Positions 10,480 to 21,605 of a stretch of DNA of 64,000 nucleotides are shown here, piece after piece. Source of the stretch: Lactuca virosa (Eukaryota; Streptophyta; Magnoliopsida; Asterales; Asteraceae); assembly GCA_928212115.1 (NCBI GenBank), contig CAKMRJ010005634.1, positions 174,345,194 to 174,409,193 on the forward strand. The letters are read 5' to 3'. The first letter of the stretch is position 1, and each line of letters starts with the position of its first letter. The position numbers and the translations under genes are program-made. The notes below the pieces were generated by a model. The model was not told where the DNA came from. It worked only from the letters and a program-made list of their open reading frames with translations, and made no database searches.

Positions 10480-11757
10480 AGAATCATACCCGTCACCACA
10501 TCGGGTGCGGCGCGTGCCTCCTCGGTAGTCAACTGGAAAACCCGACTCCTCACCACTGGAGCCTCTGCCTTGCCCTGCCGACCATCAGTAATCCGCAGGG
10601 TCGCTGGAGCTGGGGCCTTCACTGGCGCTGCTGCTGTCAACTGGGGGCAATTGGCCTTCTTGTGGCCCCTCTAGTTGCAGTGGAAACACAGCAACTCAGA
10701 TGTCTGAATAGTGGGTGCAGAGGCGGTACAATCCCTGCTGAAGTGCCCCGTCTTGCCGCACTTGTAGCAGCCCGACGATCCCAATCTGCATGCTCCCTCA
10801 TGTGACTTGCCGCATTTCCTGCAGCGGCCTCGGCCATGCTGGCCTTTTGGCCCAGCGTCTGATCCCTTGGGCTTCTTCCCCGAAGCCCCAGCCACCTGTC
10901 CCTCCTCGACCTTCCTCTTCCGGATATGCTCCAGATCAATCTCCCTCTCCCTTGCCCTGGCAATCATGGAATCCAGGGTAGGGTAAGCTGAAAAACTAAC
11001 ATGCTCCCGAATGTCAGCTCGTAGCATGTCATGGTAGCGGGTCCTTCTCATATCCTCATCTCCAGCATACTGGGGCACTAGCAACGCCCTCTCCCGGAAC
11101 TTGGCGGTGATCTCCGCCACAGTCTCTGTAGTCTGTCTCATATCCAAAAACTCCCTGGCCAGCTGCTGAAGCTCCACAGCTGGCGCGAACTCACTCCTGA
11201 ACCGGGTCACAAAGTCCGGCCATGTCATAGCCTCAACAGCCGAGGCTCCCAGAGAGTCACCAACCGACTCCCCACCAATCCCTGGCCCTATCTCTCAAGC
11301 ACCCTGCTTCATATCTCACCTTCGACCCTTCGGGGCAGAAGCTGATCAACTGTGCAGACTCAATGTCTGCAATCCATCGCCTGGCAGCAATGGGGTCCTT
11401 CGCCCCATGGAAATCCGGCGCGCCACTGCCCCTGAAGTCCTTAAAGGACAGTGTGCGTGATCCTGACTGGCTGGTCGCCATGTCACTCCTGAACGCCCTA
11501 AGGCGATCCTCCATCAGCTCGACAATCCCTTCCTTGATCGACCCAAAGATGACCGGGGTCGCATCAAGGATGCCTCTAGTGATCTCGGACGCGATAAACT
11601 CGCGTAGCATGTCATCCACTGGTTCGGAGCCTGAACACGAACCCGATCCCTCTCCTGAGCTGCCAACTGCTGGCCTCGGATGTAGTACCACCATTCTGCA
11701 ATCCATACTGACAACCATTAGTGATACTGATACATCTAGAGGGATCACATCCATCAC
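10480..11757 (-). pseudogene. Gypsy gag with CCHC knuckles, frameshifted
   Basis: The upstream part (11257-11757) contains FRGSGAPDFHGAKDP and the capsid-like RRWIADIE, then loses frame near 11240. The second part (10671-11228) starts MTWPDFVTRFRSEF and carries two zinc-knuckle-like clusters (CRKCGKSHEGAC and CYKCGKTGHFSRDC). A third knuckle CFHCN*RGHKKANC is cut by a TAG stop at 10671-10673. The frame continues past it toward the protease. Confidence 0.88.
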
Positions 11758-12571
11758 GAGTTCCTTGGTCTTGCCTCAGCCTTCCTCGATTCAAGTACGG
11801 ATCCTCTGCTTTCAGTAGTACGGGCCCATACTACCTTCCACATCTATTCGTATTTTCCTCAAGAACCGCCTCGACTTCACCAAGTCACTGCTACTGCTAC
11901 TGATCTCTGCCATACTCTTCCTAGGCTCGCCCTAGGGTATTCACCAACCCCCAAACTCAGTCCTCAGCTACCGAAGGTATCCTCATAATGCCAATTAGCC
12001 ACTATCTGAATACCATCACATGTGACGAGGCTCAGATAATCCTTCGAGTGAAGGGCTCGTCCCTATAACGGTTAGACTCAAACAAGAGCTGAGCAATAGA
12101 GCCAAATCCAATACTCTGAGATTATTCAACCTTGATCACGTGTGACTTAACGTATTCATCTAATGGCTAATTCCCATCACTCAGAGTCCCTCAAAGCACA
12201 AAGCAAGTAGCATTCAGACGAAAGGAAAACCTAACCATATAATCCAATCATATTGTTCTATCCTTTACTCAGGAATCTATACTAGCATGCAATTCATAAG
12301 GCTCAAACACATATAACAGGCACATAAGGCATCCTTCTAGATCCTTAGCCCTAATCTAGCATGCAGTTCTGATAAGCATATCGGAATATAACTTGTATGG
12401 GTACTTTGGGGTACTTACTTGAGCTCGGCCGGTCGCGCACATCACACACCTTGTTCTTTCTCTAAACTCTTTAACTTAGATTTTAGAAACCATTTTCTTT
12501 GTAAAAATATCTTAATCCCTCCGTTTGAGTTCAGACACTCTCGAGGGTGTGTCCGAATCCCTCAAACCAGG
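11758..12571 (-). other. Gypsy untranslated leader
   Basis: This stretch lies between primer site and gag on the minus strand. It has no recognisable coding or repeat structure. The packaging signal would be expected here but cannot be seen from sequence alone. Confidence 0.6.
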
Positions 12572-12583
12572 GCTCTGATACCA
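12572..12583 (-). other. Gypsy primer binding site
   Basis: On the minus strand TGGTATCAGAGC follows the 5' LTR after a three-base spacer. It is complementary to the initiator-Met tRNA 3' end. Confidence 0.9.
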
Positions 12584-12586
12584 ACT

Positions 12587-13871
12587 TGTAACATCCCAAT
12601 TTCCAAGCCCAAATTTTCATTTTTAATTAAGTAATTCTCAACATAGTTTACCAAAACATTTCCCATGTCATATCATTTGCAAGCAAAATATAGCAATGTG
12701 TCTGAAAATCATAATGTCAAATTAAAATCAATCAGAGTACAATCCTAGAAAACTCCATGCGGAAATCATGTGTGTGTGATGCGCTGTTACACCGCCGACT
12801 CCTTCCCCTTAGACGAAGAGGTACCTGAAACTAAAACTAAAACTGTAAGCACAAAGCTTAGTGAGTTCCCCCATCGTACCGCATACCATACAATCACATA
12901 ACATACATATACTGTCAGGCATATCTGGGTGCCCGACCTACCCCTTCGGTCCTCTCGACCAGATACCGCCTAGCATATCCGGATGCTGGCCTCCCCTTCG
13001 GTCCTCTCGACCGGATACTACCTAGCATATCTGGGTGCTGGCATCCCCTTCGGTTCTCTCGACCGGATACTGCCTAGCATATCTAGGTGCTAGCCTCCCC
13101 TTCGGTCCTCTCGACCGGATAATGGGGACTATTTCACCCCACTACTACTACCACATAACATGTAACACATAATCATATTCTATCTAGCATGACTGGGTAT
13201 GACTACCCCCTTCGGCCCTATCGACTGGAAATCTTGGGGACTATCTCCCTTACTGCTAACATCATATCATACTAGCATAGAACATAACAGGTAGTAGCAA
13301 ACCTAGATGAATATCACAAAGACAATCATCTATCATACAACTCCTACTGGTGGGCCGGAATTGTGGCCGTAGACACACCGCTACTGGAAGGTAACTCACC
13401 TCGAACGAGTAGCTGCTGATAATCTGTGCGGGAAGTCTCTGTCTGCTGCTGCTCCAGAAATCCTCCGGCTTCTGTGAACTGCAAATGATGCACCAAACTT
13501 GAATCATTCAGTCTCCTCTTGATCCTTCTATGCTCTTCCTTCTTCCTTGTGGTCAAAACCCACAAAAATCACTCAAAAGCCTTAGATCTTGCACCAAAAC
13601 ACTTAGGGTTTGCTATGGAGGGTTTCTGGGAGCAATCGGGGCGAGTGGGGGCTGAATGAGATGATTAAATAGGGTGCAAACCCTAAGATTAGGGTTTTTG
13701 TCCAGACAGAGCCTACTCGTCGAGTCCAGGACCCGACTCGACGAGTCCCATACTTAAATCTCGCGTCCCATCCCGCTTCTACTCGGCGAGTTGGGCCTTC
13801 AACTCGCCGAGTCACAGGCCAAAAATACAAAATTACTTAAATGAAATACATACCAGGAACCAGGTGCTACA
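12587..13871 (-). repeat. Gypsy 5' LTR
   Basis: This is a full 1285-bp LTR. On the minus strand it begins TGTAGCACC at 13871 and ends GTTACA at 12587. It contains the palindromes at 13714-13815, a TATTTAA box near 13660-13670, the splice-like pair (13399 and 12844) and the 52-bp hairpin repeats. It preserves the empty site of the LARD. Confidence 0.92.
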
Positions 13872-14598
13872 TGGATAGTAGACTCGCCGAGTCCATGAAG
13901 GGACTCGACGAGTCCAAGAGTAAAATCATCCAACTCGTCGAGTTGGTTCATGCACTCGACGAGTTGGACCCCCAGACAACATATCTTTGACTGTTTTGGC
14001 TGGAATTGGACTAGGAACATTACCCTAAGCTGTTTTTGGACTTGTAAACCTGTTTTTGATGTGGTAATGTTCATGTTAATCCAATTTCAAAGATAATTGT
14101 CAATAGATTCATGTTTTGTATTAGTTTAATGGTTAGGCTAATTTCATGAAAAAGTTTGATTTGAATTATCTTGTTCTTATGAGTTGCTTAGATTAATAGA
14201 AAAGTTATGTGATAATGTGTTTTCAATCCAAATTAATCTAAGAGTTGATCATAAAATGTGTTTTTGTAACTTGTCCTCAAGTTATATCAAAAAGTCACAT
14301 TTAAGATTCATAAAACTCATAAAGATTTCCATAAGTTATGAATAAGGAAGAGTCACATTCTTTTAATAGTTTAAAGTCTTCCATAACTTGTCCTCAAGTT
14401 ATGGAACTTGAAGAGTTTTTTAATTAAAACTACTTTAAACTCATAAGTTATGGAATTGAATAGTTTTTGAACTGTTCAAAACTAGCCCTCAAGTTTTGGA
14501 ATTTGTAAAGTTTCCCTCATGAATACTTTAATTCCAAGTTAAGCCCTTAGAATTTTAAGAGTTAAAATTCAACCCTTATACTTTATAGTATAAAAGTT

Positions 14599-14648
<50 letters not shown>

Positions 14649-15129
14649 AAAAACAAAGTCAGTCTTACCGTTAGTAGGCCTCATTCACGAAGCCGGTCTA
14701 TAAGGGGGGTATAAGGTTACTGCCTATAAAAATGGCAGTTTAATGGGTGTCCACTCTCACCCACCGCTTCCTTGACTGGTGGAGGGTCGTTAGCCGAACG
14801 GGTAGGACAAGGACTATAATTCTCCCTTCATTAAAAGTATTAATGATAAATACTAAGTAACTAAACCTTTTATGAATTCCCAATCTTAGTTACTTAGGAA
14901 ATTGTGAATTTGGTGCTAACCCATGAAATTACACTTTGCACTTTGTTTAAGTCGTTAGTGGAGCGTGTGTGGTTAACCGGCATACTAACCTGGATTTAAC
15001 AAGGTAGGCAAAGGGTAACTTAATGTTTATCATAGTATCGGTGGGCGCGTGTGGTTAACCGGCACATCGATTGAGGGGTAAATATTAAGGGTACCAACTA
15101 TATTTGCATGGTTATTCACACCTTGTTTT
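13872..15129 (+). other. Copia-1 leader between primer site and gag
   Basis: The start carries four ACTCGnCGAGT palindromes (13880-13966) shared with the sibling leader at 61604-61686. The conserved text GTCAGTCTTACCGTTAG near 14660 also occurs in the sibling near 62346. Two copies of GTGTGGTTAACCGGCA occur near 14968 and 15048; a third lies at about 18078. No frame is supported. Confidence 0.7.
14603..14644. repeat. (AT)n microsatellite
   Basis: About 21 AT units occur at the same leader position as the (AT)n tract at 62293 in the sibling Copia copy. Confidence 0.95.
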
Positions 15130-16430
15130 GTGATCCTCGGCATCCCAGTCACAAAATTTGAGAGAGCACAATCGAGATTGAAACATGCCATTGAAAAGTT
15201 CAATGAATATCAAAAGACCCAGGAGTTTCAAATCCAGTTAAAACCTAATAAATTATTTAGTTTTTTCATGGTGGAAATTGGTGAATCGTCATTCGCCTAC
15301 CTTCAAATATTTTATAGCTTGGATTACGGCATCCTTCTTCCAAGTTATAAAATATTGTGTTGGGTCCTAGCCTTAATATCTCATATTGGGTGTTATATTA
15401 AGGACTTTAGATCAACTATCTTGAATATCTCCCAAAAGATGTCTGGTTCAGACAATTATGATCTTCCCAAAACTCTTGAAGATGATGTCCCAGAAATCAT
15501 TCTTCACTCCCTCTACCTCTTCCAATTATTCTCCCTAAACCACAAGTTCAAGGTCACTCAAGCCCTATTGGCAAGCAAGGTTTATGTGTGCTCACATCTT
15601 GAAGATGAAGTCACATATTGACAAGTCGGGAGAGTTGGGTGTCAAAGTCTTGAGAAAGTTGGTTGTTCAATCACTTTCTAAGGTGTTGTTTGTTTTTTCG
15701 AAGCGAAAATGTCTTAAGTCTGCGGACCACCTCTGCAATCCTCTGTAGCAGAAGAGGTGGAACAAAAGGCTGCAGCATTTAATAAAAAGTATGTTTGTTT
15801 TTTAACGTCTGCAGACTGCTGCAGTAAGTTAAAGTAAGGCGCGAAGAGGTTTGAAGCAGTTGGTTTAGTGTTGCGCCACGCAGCACACGCGCAACAGTTT
15901 TTAAGTCAGAAGTCTTCAGGAAAACAAACAGCTGCGAAAGGCCAAGTGTTGCCCGTGTGCTGCGCGGCGCAGCAATAAGTGGTCTAAAATGGTTTTTTTT
16001 AAAACAAACAGCACCTAAGTCACATAGTGAGTTTCCTTTGGGACTACTATGAAACAGTCTATGACATGACCCTTAATGATCTTATCTATTTGCTAGGTGC
16101 TGCTGAATCAGCAATGATTTGGAGCACTAGTAAAGCAAACTTGATTAGAAGATCAACTTCCCAAACTTCCATGGACATTGACAATGGTAACATTGAAAAT
16201 CCAGTAAAGCTTTCTCTTCCCAATGGAAAGGGATCGGACATAGTCAACTCGGTTGATCGAATGGTAAAGAGAAAGGCTAAGTCTGAGATAGTCCCATGTA
16301 CCATTACCAAAGGGTCCATATGTTTCTATTGCCAAAGGAAGGGGCATTGGTTGTGAAGCTGCCTTAACTACCTAAAAGATCTGAGAGAAGGTCAAGTCAA
16401 AAGTTTGACTCTGTTTCAGGTAAGTCCACT
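15130..16430 (+). pseudogene. Copia-1 gag, degenerate
   Basis: The upstream frame (15130-15621) ends in a gag-like segment. A frame change near 15585 moves the homology to a frame encoding HIDKSGELGVKVL. The frame from 16027 continues through YYETVYDMTLNDL and a basic region to the zinc knuckle CFYCQRKGHWL*SC, which is cut by a TGA at 16354. A 334-bp MITE (15682-16015) interrupts the middle. Gag coats genomic RNA in the virus-like particle; this copy cannot make it. Confidence 0.75.
15682..16015. mobile_element. Tourist-like MITE in Copia-1 gag
   Basis: The ends are GGTGTTGTTTGTTTT and AAAACAAACAGCACC, inverted with one mismatch. TAA is duplicated at 15679-15681 and 16016-16018. The 3-bp TAA target duplication points to the PIF/Harbinger superfamily. 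Removing it and one TAA rejoins the gag sequence. Confidence 0.85.
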
Positions 16431-19400
16431 ATCTAACTCTCTTAAGTTCCTATTTGAAGATTCTTAATACAGTTTGATGTATGGTATGATCAAGCAAAGG
16501 GAAGGAAACTTAAAGGAAGAGTAAGCTGATTCTGATCGCGAAGATGGATTTCGGTCGCATGGGTCGGTGATCAGAATTTTTGAGCTGCTGCTTAAGAGTT
16601 GTGATAGATTGCTCAGTAGTATATAACAACATAGTTTTCATATTCATTTGCATTGTAAGGATAAGTTTTTCCGCAAGTTTTAAAAATAAAAGAAATTTTT
16701 TTGATTTTATTTATTTGAAGTATCCTTACAATGGCATTTGTGGAAAATTGTTGTTTATATGATTCCATTGATAGCAATATCGGAAAATGAATTTGATTCT
16801 TTCATTTGTGGTAGTGTCTAAATTTACCAAATAAGGAAAGATTCTCATCACCCAAGTTTCAGTTGGATAGAAACTTGGAATCATACAAGTTGTATAGTAT
16901 GATAAATGAGAATCTTCATCTTTGGAAAAATTAAGACTAAATTCCTTGTTCACATGTATATGTGAGTCAAGTGAAGGACTAAGGGATCGAGTACACATTC
17001 TTGTGCACTTGTCAAGTCCACCACAAAAGATCAATAAGACTATTCGTCATGATTTACTAAAGTTTAGTAAATATGTTTATACTTACTAGTTTTAGTATAA
17101 TTCTGAAGCACTGGAAAAGTTTCGATGTATGGCAGAACGAATAAGAAGAATCAAATTTGGCAGAAAGATAAAAGTTTCTCAAATCTGAAAAGATGGGAGA
17201 GTACTTTAGTATCATGTTTTATGATCATCTTAATGAATATGAAACCATATCACAGTTAATCCTCTAGGTACATCTTAGTGCATTCTTATGGCTAAGAAGA
17301 GTAATCATCAATTGTTGAAATGGTTAAATCAAGAAGATGAGTCATACTTCGTTCCAAAACAAGTCTTAGAGTCATACTCCAAGATTGTAACTTGAGTGAC
17401 ACATCTTAAAGAAGGTTTATTAACACTTGTCAAATGTAAGAGTAAAAGGATTTCTACTCTTGTACATTTGAAATTGGTAAGTTGTGATGTTTTGGATAAA
17501 ACAAAGACCAACTAAGGCCAACTGTGTGAAGTGTTTGTCTTGATAAGAATCCGCACTATCTCTTGAAAATTTGTTTGTCAAGCAATGGGTCTTGGCAAGA
17601 AAGTCTTATATGTCAAGAGGACAGTGGGAGTCTAAAATATCTTGAAAGGATCTAATCAAGAATAAAACAAGTAGTTTATCACTAGCACACGACTTGAGGT
17701 TTATAACCTTTCGTGTTGACATATTCCTATTTCTGTGCCCATTCCAGTTGAAGTTGGCTTTGCATATGAGTTCTGAGAGTTCTCAATAGGTTGCATAACA
17801 ACTTGGAAGCAATGGCAGACCCTTGTACTGCCAAGTGGAAAGAAGTTAAGACTGCACAAGTTCAATCCATATGAGTTTGGATTTGTCACTAACCTTGTCT
17901 TGTGATTATGGTTTTGACAAATTCACATGGATAAAAACACATACACCACAAAATCTAAGTGTAATAAGGTTTCTCTCCGATTCATGAAAATGATGGTGAG
18001 GAAACGCTTTCACTAAGTAGATTTTAGGTAGATAACAAGTGTGATGTTTGCATTCTCAAAGTCGGTAGTGGAGCGTGTGTGGTTAACCGGCACACTAACA
18101 TGGACTTGTGAGGAATGGCAAAGGTCTAAACAATTGAGACTATGATTACGACATCCCTTTTCATAGCTTTAAAATTGTTTAGACACACATGTGAGCTATC
18201 TAAGGAAGGGTGTATGATTTTGATAAAGTATTATCAAAGCATTTCGTATCAGAAGTCTGAACTTTGGTAAGAAAGTCAATAAAGTATTGATTTCAAGAAG
18301 TCCAGCTGATTTCTGAGTACATGTCATAGCTAGTGGGAGCATAAGTGTTATGCAAATAATCATCATGTTAGTAGGAGCATGATAATTATCATAAGTGTTG
18401 CAAGTTAGCAATGCTAATTATAGAAAACAAAAGGTTTCAATTGGAAAAGGTTGTTTTGCTATAATTAAGGGAGAGGAAATTGTACTTCATTTCAAATCTA
18501 AAAGCTTAGATCGTGAAATTTTAATCATATTTAGTCAAGTATATATATGAATGTTATGTTGGAATGGTTCAACATAAGGAAATTCTATATATGGGAACAT
18601 TATTTGCTTTCTAAATTTCGATTATGATTACGGCATCCCTTTTCATAATCTGAATTATGAGAACTTGGCAAATAGAAATAGAAATATTATAGCAAAAAGA
18701 CTGGTCTAGTATCATGTCTATATGTGAGACATCATGAATCGTGTCCCATATGCTTCAGTTATAGGATCGATTGCATGTGCTATAATATTCATTTGTTCTA
18801 AATTTTTTCAAATGCCTAGAGCATTAAGAGGGAAAAATTACTAAGAACTGGATATGACTAATTTGATTAAGCAATTGTCGAGGACAATCTAAGGTTTACC
18901 AAAGATTGGTTGCTCAGAGACAGTTGGAAGTATAGTGTTAATTTTAGAAGGACCATATTGACTTATTCTGAAAAGAGGCAGCTCTTGTTCAGAAGTGATA
19001 GTAAAAAATTAGAATATGGAAATATTCCATAGGTGGAAGTTATTCATTAAATCTGTGTAAGATTAGGAAACTTAATGCAAGAAGGATGTTCAAAGCAATG
19101 TACTTTGAATCTAAGACTTCGTTTCCATGGAGTTGATCTCCATTGGAATACTCTGTAATGTCTGTTGACAAGTCTTTGTGACTTTGTGCATAATCATTAC
19201 AGAGGATTGGTGCATATAAGTTTAGAATCTAACAGATTTAGGTAAATGGCAGGAATTTGGAATTATTGAATTTGCGGTAAGGATTTGGGATTGTGAAATG
19301 AGAATCATTGGAATTATGTTCAATCGATCTATTTCACAAAGTAAAGATCATAGACAAACTTAGTCTGCATACTTGGTGTATGGCATAACTAATGTTTGGA

Positions 19401-19600
19401 AAAACATAGTGTGCGTACTTGGTGTATGGCATGACTAGTGTTCAGAAAACATAGTGTACATGCTTAGAGCATGGGACAACTATTGTTTTTAATTCAAGTA
19501 TAAAGTTGATAAATTTGAAACAATATACAATTGATGATGTGTAATCAATATGGTGATAAATAAAAGGTGTTCTATTTATATTAATAAGTTCTGAGACCAT
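16431..19600 (+). other. Copia-1 interior, no recognisable pol
   Basis: This is AT-rich, stop-rich sequence in all frames. The motif GATTACGGCATCCCTTTTCAT recurs in close form near 18146 and 18630, and a third GTGTGGTTAACCGGCA unit lies near 18078. No RT or integrase motif is visible. It is either a very decayed pol or a non-coding derivative. Confidence 0.5.
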
Positions 19601-20375
19601 ATTGGATTCGATCATTATTGTGTTTCACTTTGCATGTTTTGACTTCCAGAATAACTAGGTCATTCTTTCTGAATGACTAAGATATTAAAACCATCCACAG
19701 TCGATAATACGTTGGAAGTAGGTATTAAGGCAAGACTGTCATGAAGCTGGTTTGTAGATGTCCAAGGTAGTGGACATAGCAAGAGTTGCTACAACATTCA
19801 TGAGTGCTCATAAGTTCTGAGTATTGGATTTAACCCACGCTCATTTGACTCACTTCATGGATTTTATCACGAGTGATCATGAGACAATAATATCTTATAT
19901 TCTTCAAACCTAGAGATATGATTTGTTGTCTATGAGTTGGTTATACATTGATTGTACGAAAACGCATTGGTAACTCGATGTTATAAAACGTGCCTTTGTG
20001 TATGATTCAACAAGTAGTAGAACAAGCATATGAGTCAAATTTTATTCATTCCTTTTACCCTTGAAGGGATAAAAGCGATATTTGTGGGCCCCTCGATGAT
20101 TTAGTGATGACGCCTGAAGTGCTTGGCCAAGCCTGGACTGATTTGATTTGTTCAATTAGTCGGTCGTCATAAATCATAAATCGGGAAACAACAGATGGAC
20201 AGAGAGAATGATTATAATCCATGTCTCAGTCCATATGATATCTAGAATGAAGGAATATATGATCCCTTATCTAATGGACGCGTCATTGATTTATTCAGAG
20301 TTCGACAGCAGCTTTCAAGAGCTACGATTGCTAGTCGGGTTTTGAAGTCATACGCAATAATAGTTTTAAACTTAT
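19600..20375 (+). other. Copia-1 conserved 3' non-coding region
   Basis: From TGTTTCACTTTGCATGTTTT near 19620 to the purine tract the sequence aligns with 23180-23930 in Copia-2. Shared blocks include CACTTCATGG, TTTATCACGAGTGAT and GGGCCCCTCGATGATTT. No frame is kept in either copy, yet about 750 bases are colinear. Confidence 0.75.
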
Positions 20376-20388
20376 CCAAGTGGGAGAC
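20376..20388 (+). other. Copia-1 polypurine tract
   Basis: CCAAGTGGGAGAC lies directly before the LTR start, identical to the tract before the Copia-2 LTR (23928-23940). Confidence 0.85.
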
Positions 20389-21159
20389 TGTTGGATTAGT
20401 GTCTAAGTCCATAACTATAATTGGTATGTACTTGACCCGATTGGCATGGTCCATTTGGGTTGCATGGCATCATGCATTTGAATAGACTAAAATGAGAGAA
20501 ATAACACTTAAGGTTTATTAATATATTATAAGTTCTAATATATTAATAATATCATTTAATTAGTATTGATCAAGAATTAATTTGGAATTAATTAAGTGAT
20601 CAAAAGAAGACTAATTAAATATATGGGTTGATTGTGCAAATCATCCATACTTGTATAGTGGGCTAATGCTCCATGGTTTATCAAGTTGGGCTAAAACCCA
20701 CAGGATACTCAATGGATGCTCCATGGTGTTTTTGAACCCATGGATCATGGAAATGAAAAGCCATGACAATTAGGGTTTACATGGTGTAACCCTAATTGTA
20801 ACACACTATATAAGCATCACTTTGATCACTAAAATCGGCCACTAGTATGAATGGTGAGGGCTAGCCGATTTCATGAAGTGTTTCATTTCTCTCTAAGTTA
20901 TTCCAAGTGCATTTGATGTTGTGTGAACCATTTAAGGTGTCACACTTGAGGCACTAGGATCTTAAGCTCCATGGAATCAAGCTACATCAAAAGGTATGTC
21001 TTCTAACTTGCTTTATTACATATGAATCAATGTTTTGTATGCTAGTTAGGATAATACCTTGGAATATTCATATTTGCATGTATAATAGAGAAAACATAAA
21101 TCCAAGGTATTTAGGGTTGCATGTACACTTAGGAGTGTTAGAATGCTCAAAACCCTTCA
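20389..21159 (+). repeat. Copia-1 3' LTR
   Basis: This 771-bp LTR runs from TGTTGGATTAGTG to CCCTTCA. It contains an AT-rich palindromic block (about 20515-20630), TATATAAGC near 20809 as the likely TATA, and the terminal part duplicated at 1-296. Confidence 0.9.
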
Positions 21160-21165
21160 AGGACA

Positions 21166-21605
21166 CCATAGCTTAACGGTGTGGCTGAGAAGCGCAATCG
21201 AACCTTGTTGGATATGGTTCGTTCCATTATGAGTCGAGCTCCGTTACCTATCTCATTCTGGGGGTATGCCTTAGAGACTGTCGCTCATATCCTTAATCTA
21301 GTCCCCACCAAGAAGGTTGCCAAAACACTTCACGAGATGTGGACAGGGAAGGTTCCCTCATTAGATTACATCAAGGTTTGGGGTTGCGAGGCTTTCGTAA
21401 GACGAGAGACTCACAACTAGCTCAAACCTCGTAGTGAGCGATGTATTTTCATCGGCTACCCACAGAAGTCCTTTGGATATCTCTTTTACAGATCGAATGA
21501 CAATGTTGTCTTCCTTGCGAGGAGAGGAATCTTTCAAGAGAGAGAGAACTCATATGCCAAGAGGACAGTGGGAGGCAAATTGACCTTGAGGAGCTTCAAG
21601 AGTTA
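21166..21605 (+). pseudogene. Copia-2 integrase C-terminal part
   Basis: The frame reads TP*LNGVAEKRNRTLLD, the conserved stretch around the catalytic Glu, with a TAG in place of the usual Gln. It continues WGYALETVAHILN, loses frame to a TAG at 21418, and reads on as CIFIGYPQKSFGY, the GKGY-like post-core region. A further frameshift near 21560 precedes the RT frame. Confidence 0.88.

Larger units (their letters stand above)
376..13871 (-). mobile_element. Ty3/Gypsy chromovirus (Tekay-like), reverse orientation
   Basis: A complete element is flanked by the 5-bp duplication TGGAT (371-375 and 13872-13876). Reading the minus strand, the order is 5' LTR (12587-13871), primer site, gag, protease, reverse transcriptase, RNase H, integrase, chromodomain, purine tract and 3' LTR (376-7534). 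The 3' LTR was later split by a second retroelement. Joining 371 to 13877 restores the Copia-1 leader, as comparison with the copy at 61519 shows. The polyprotein has several stops, a frameshift in gag and a deletion that removes the RT active site, so it is not autonomous. The C-terminal chromodomain supports chromovirus; Tekay is inferred from gene order and LTR type. Confidence 0.93.
1..21159 (+). mobile_element. Copia-1 LTR retrotransposon, carries nested insertions
   Basis: The last 296 bases of a left LTR open the window and match the last 296 bases of a complete right LTR (20389-21159) with about seven differences. A tRNA-iMet primer site follows the left LTR and a purine tract precedes the right one, so the element reads on the plus strand. 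Its leader resumes at 13872 after a 13.5-kb Gypsy insertion. Only a broken gag is recognisable inside; I see no reverse transcriptase motif. It was inserted into the integrase region of another Copia element, whose coding sequence begins at 21160. The left end lies outside the window. The family looks Angela-like, which is an inference. Confidence 0.85.

Noticed and set aside
13714..13966. Possible CRISPR-like array of palindromes
   Set aside because: Spacing is irregular, spacers are not unique units and the setting is a plant retroelement; this is a motif cluster, not CRISPR.
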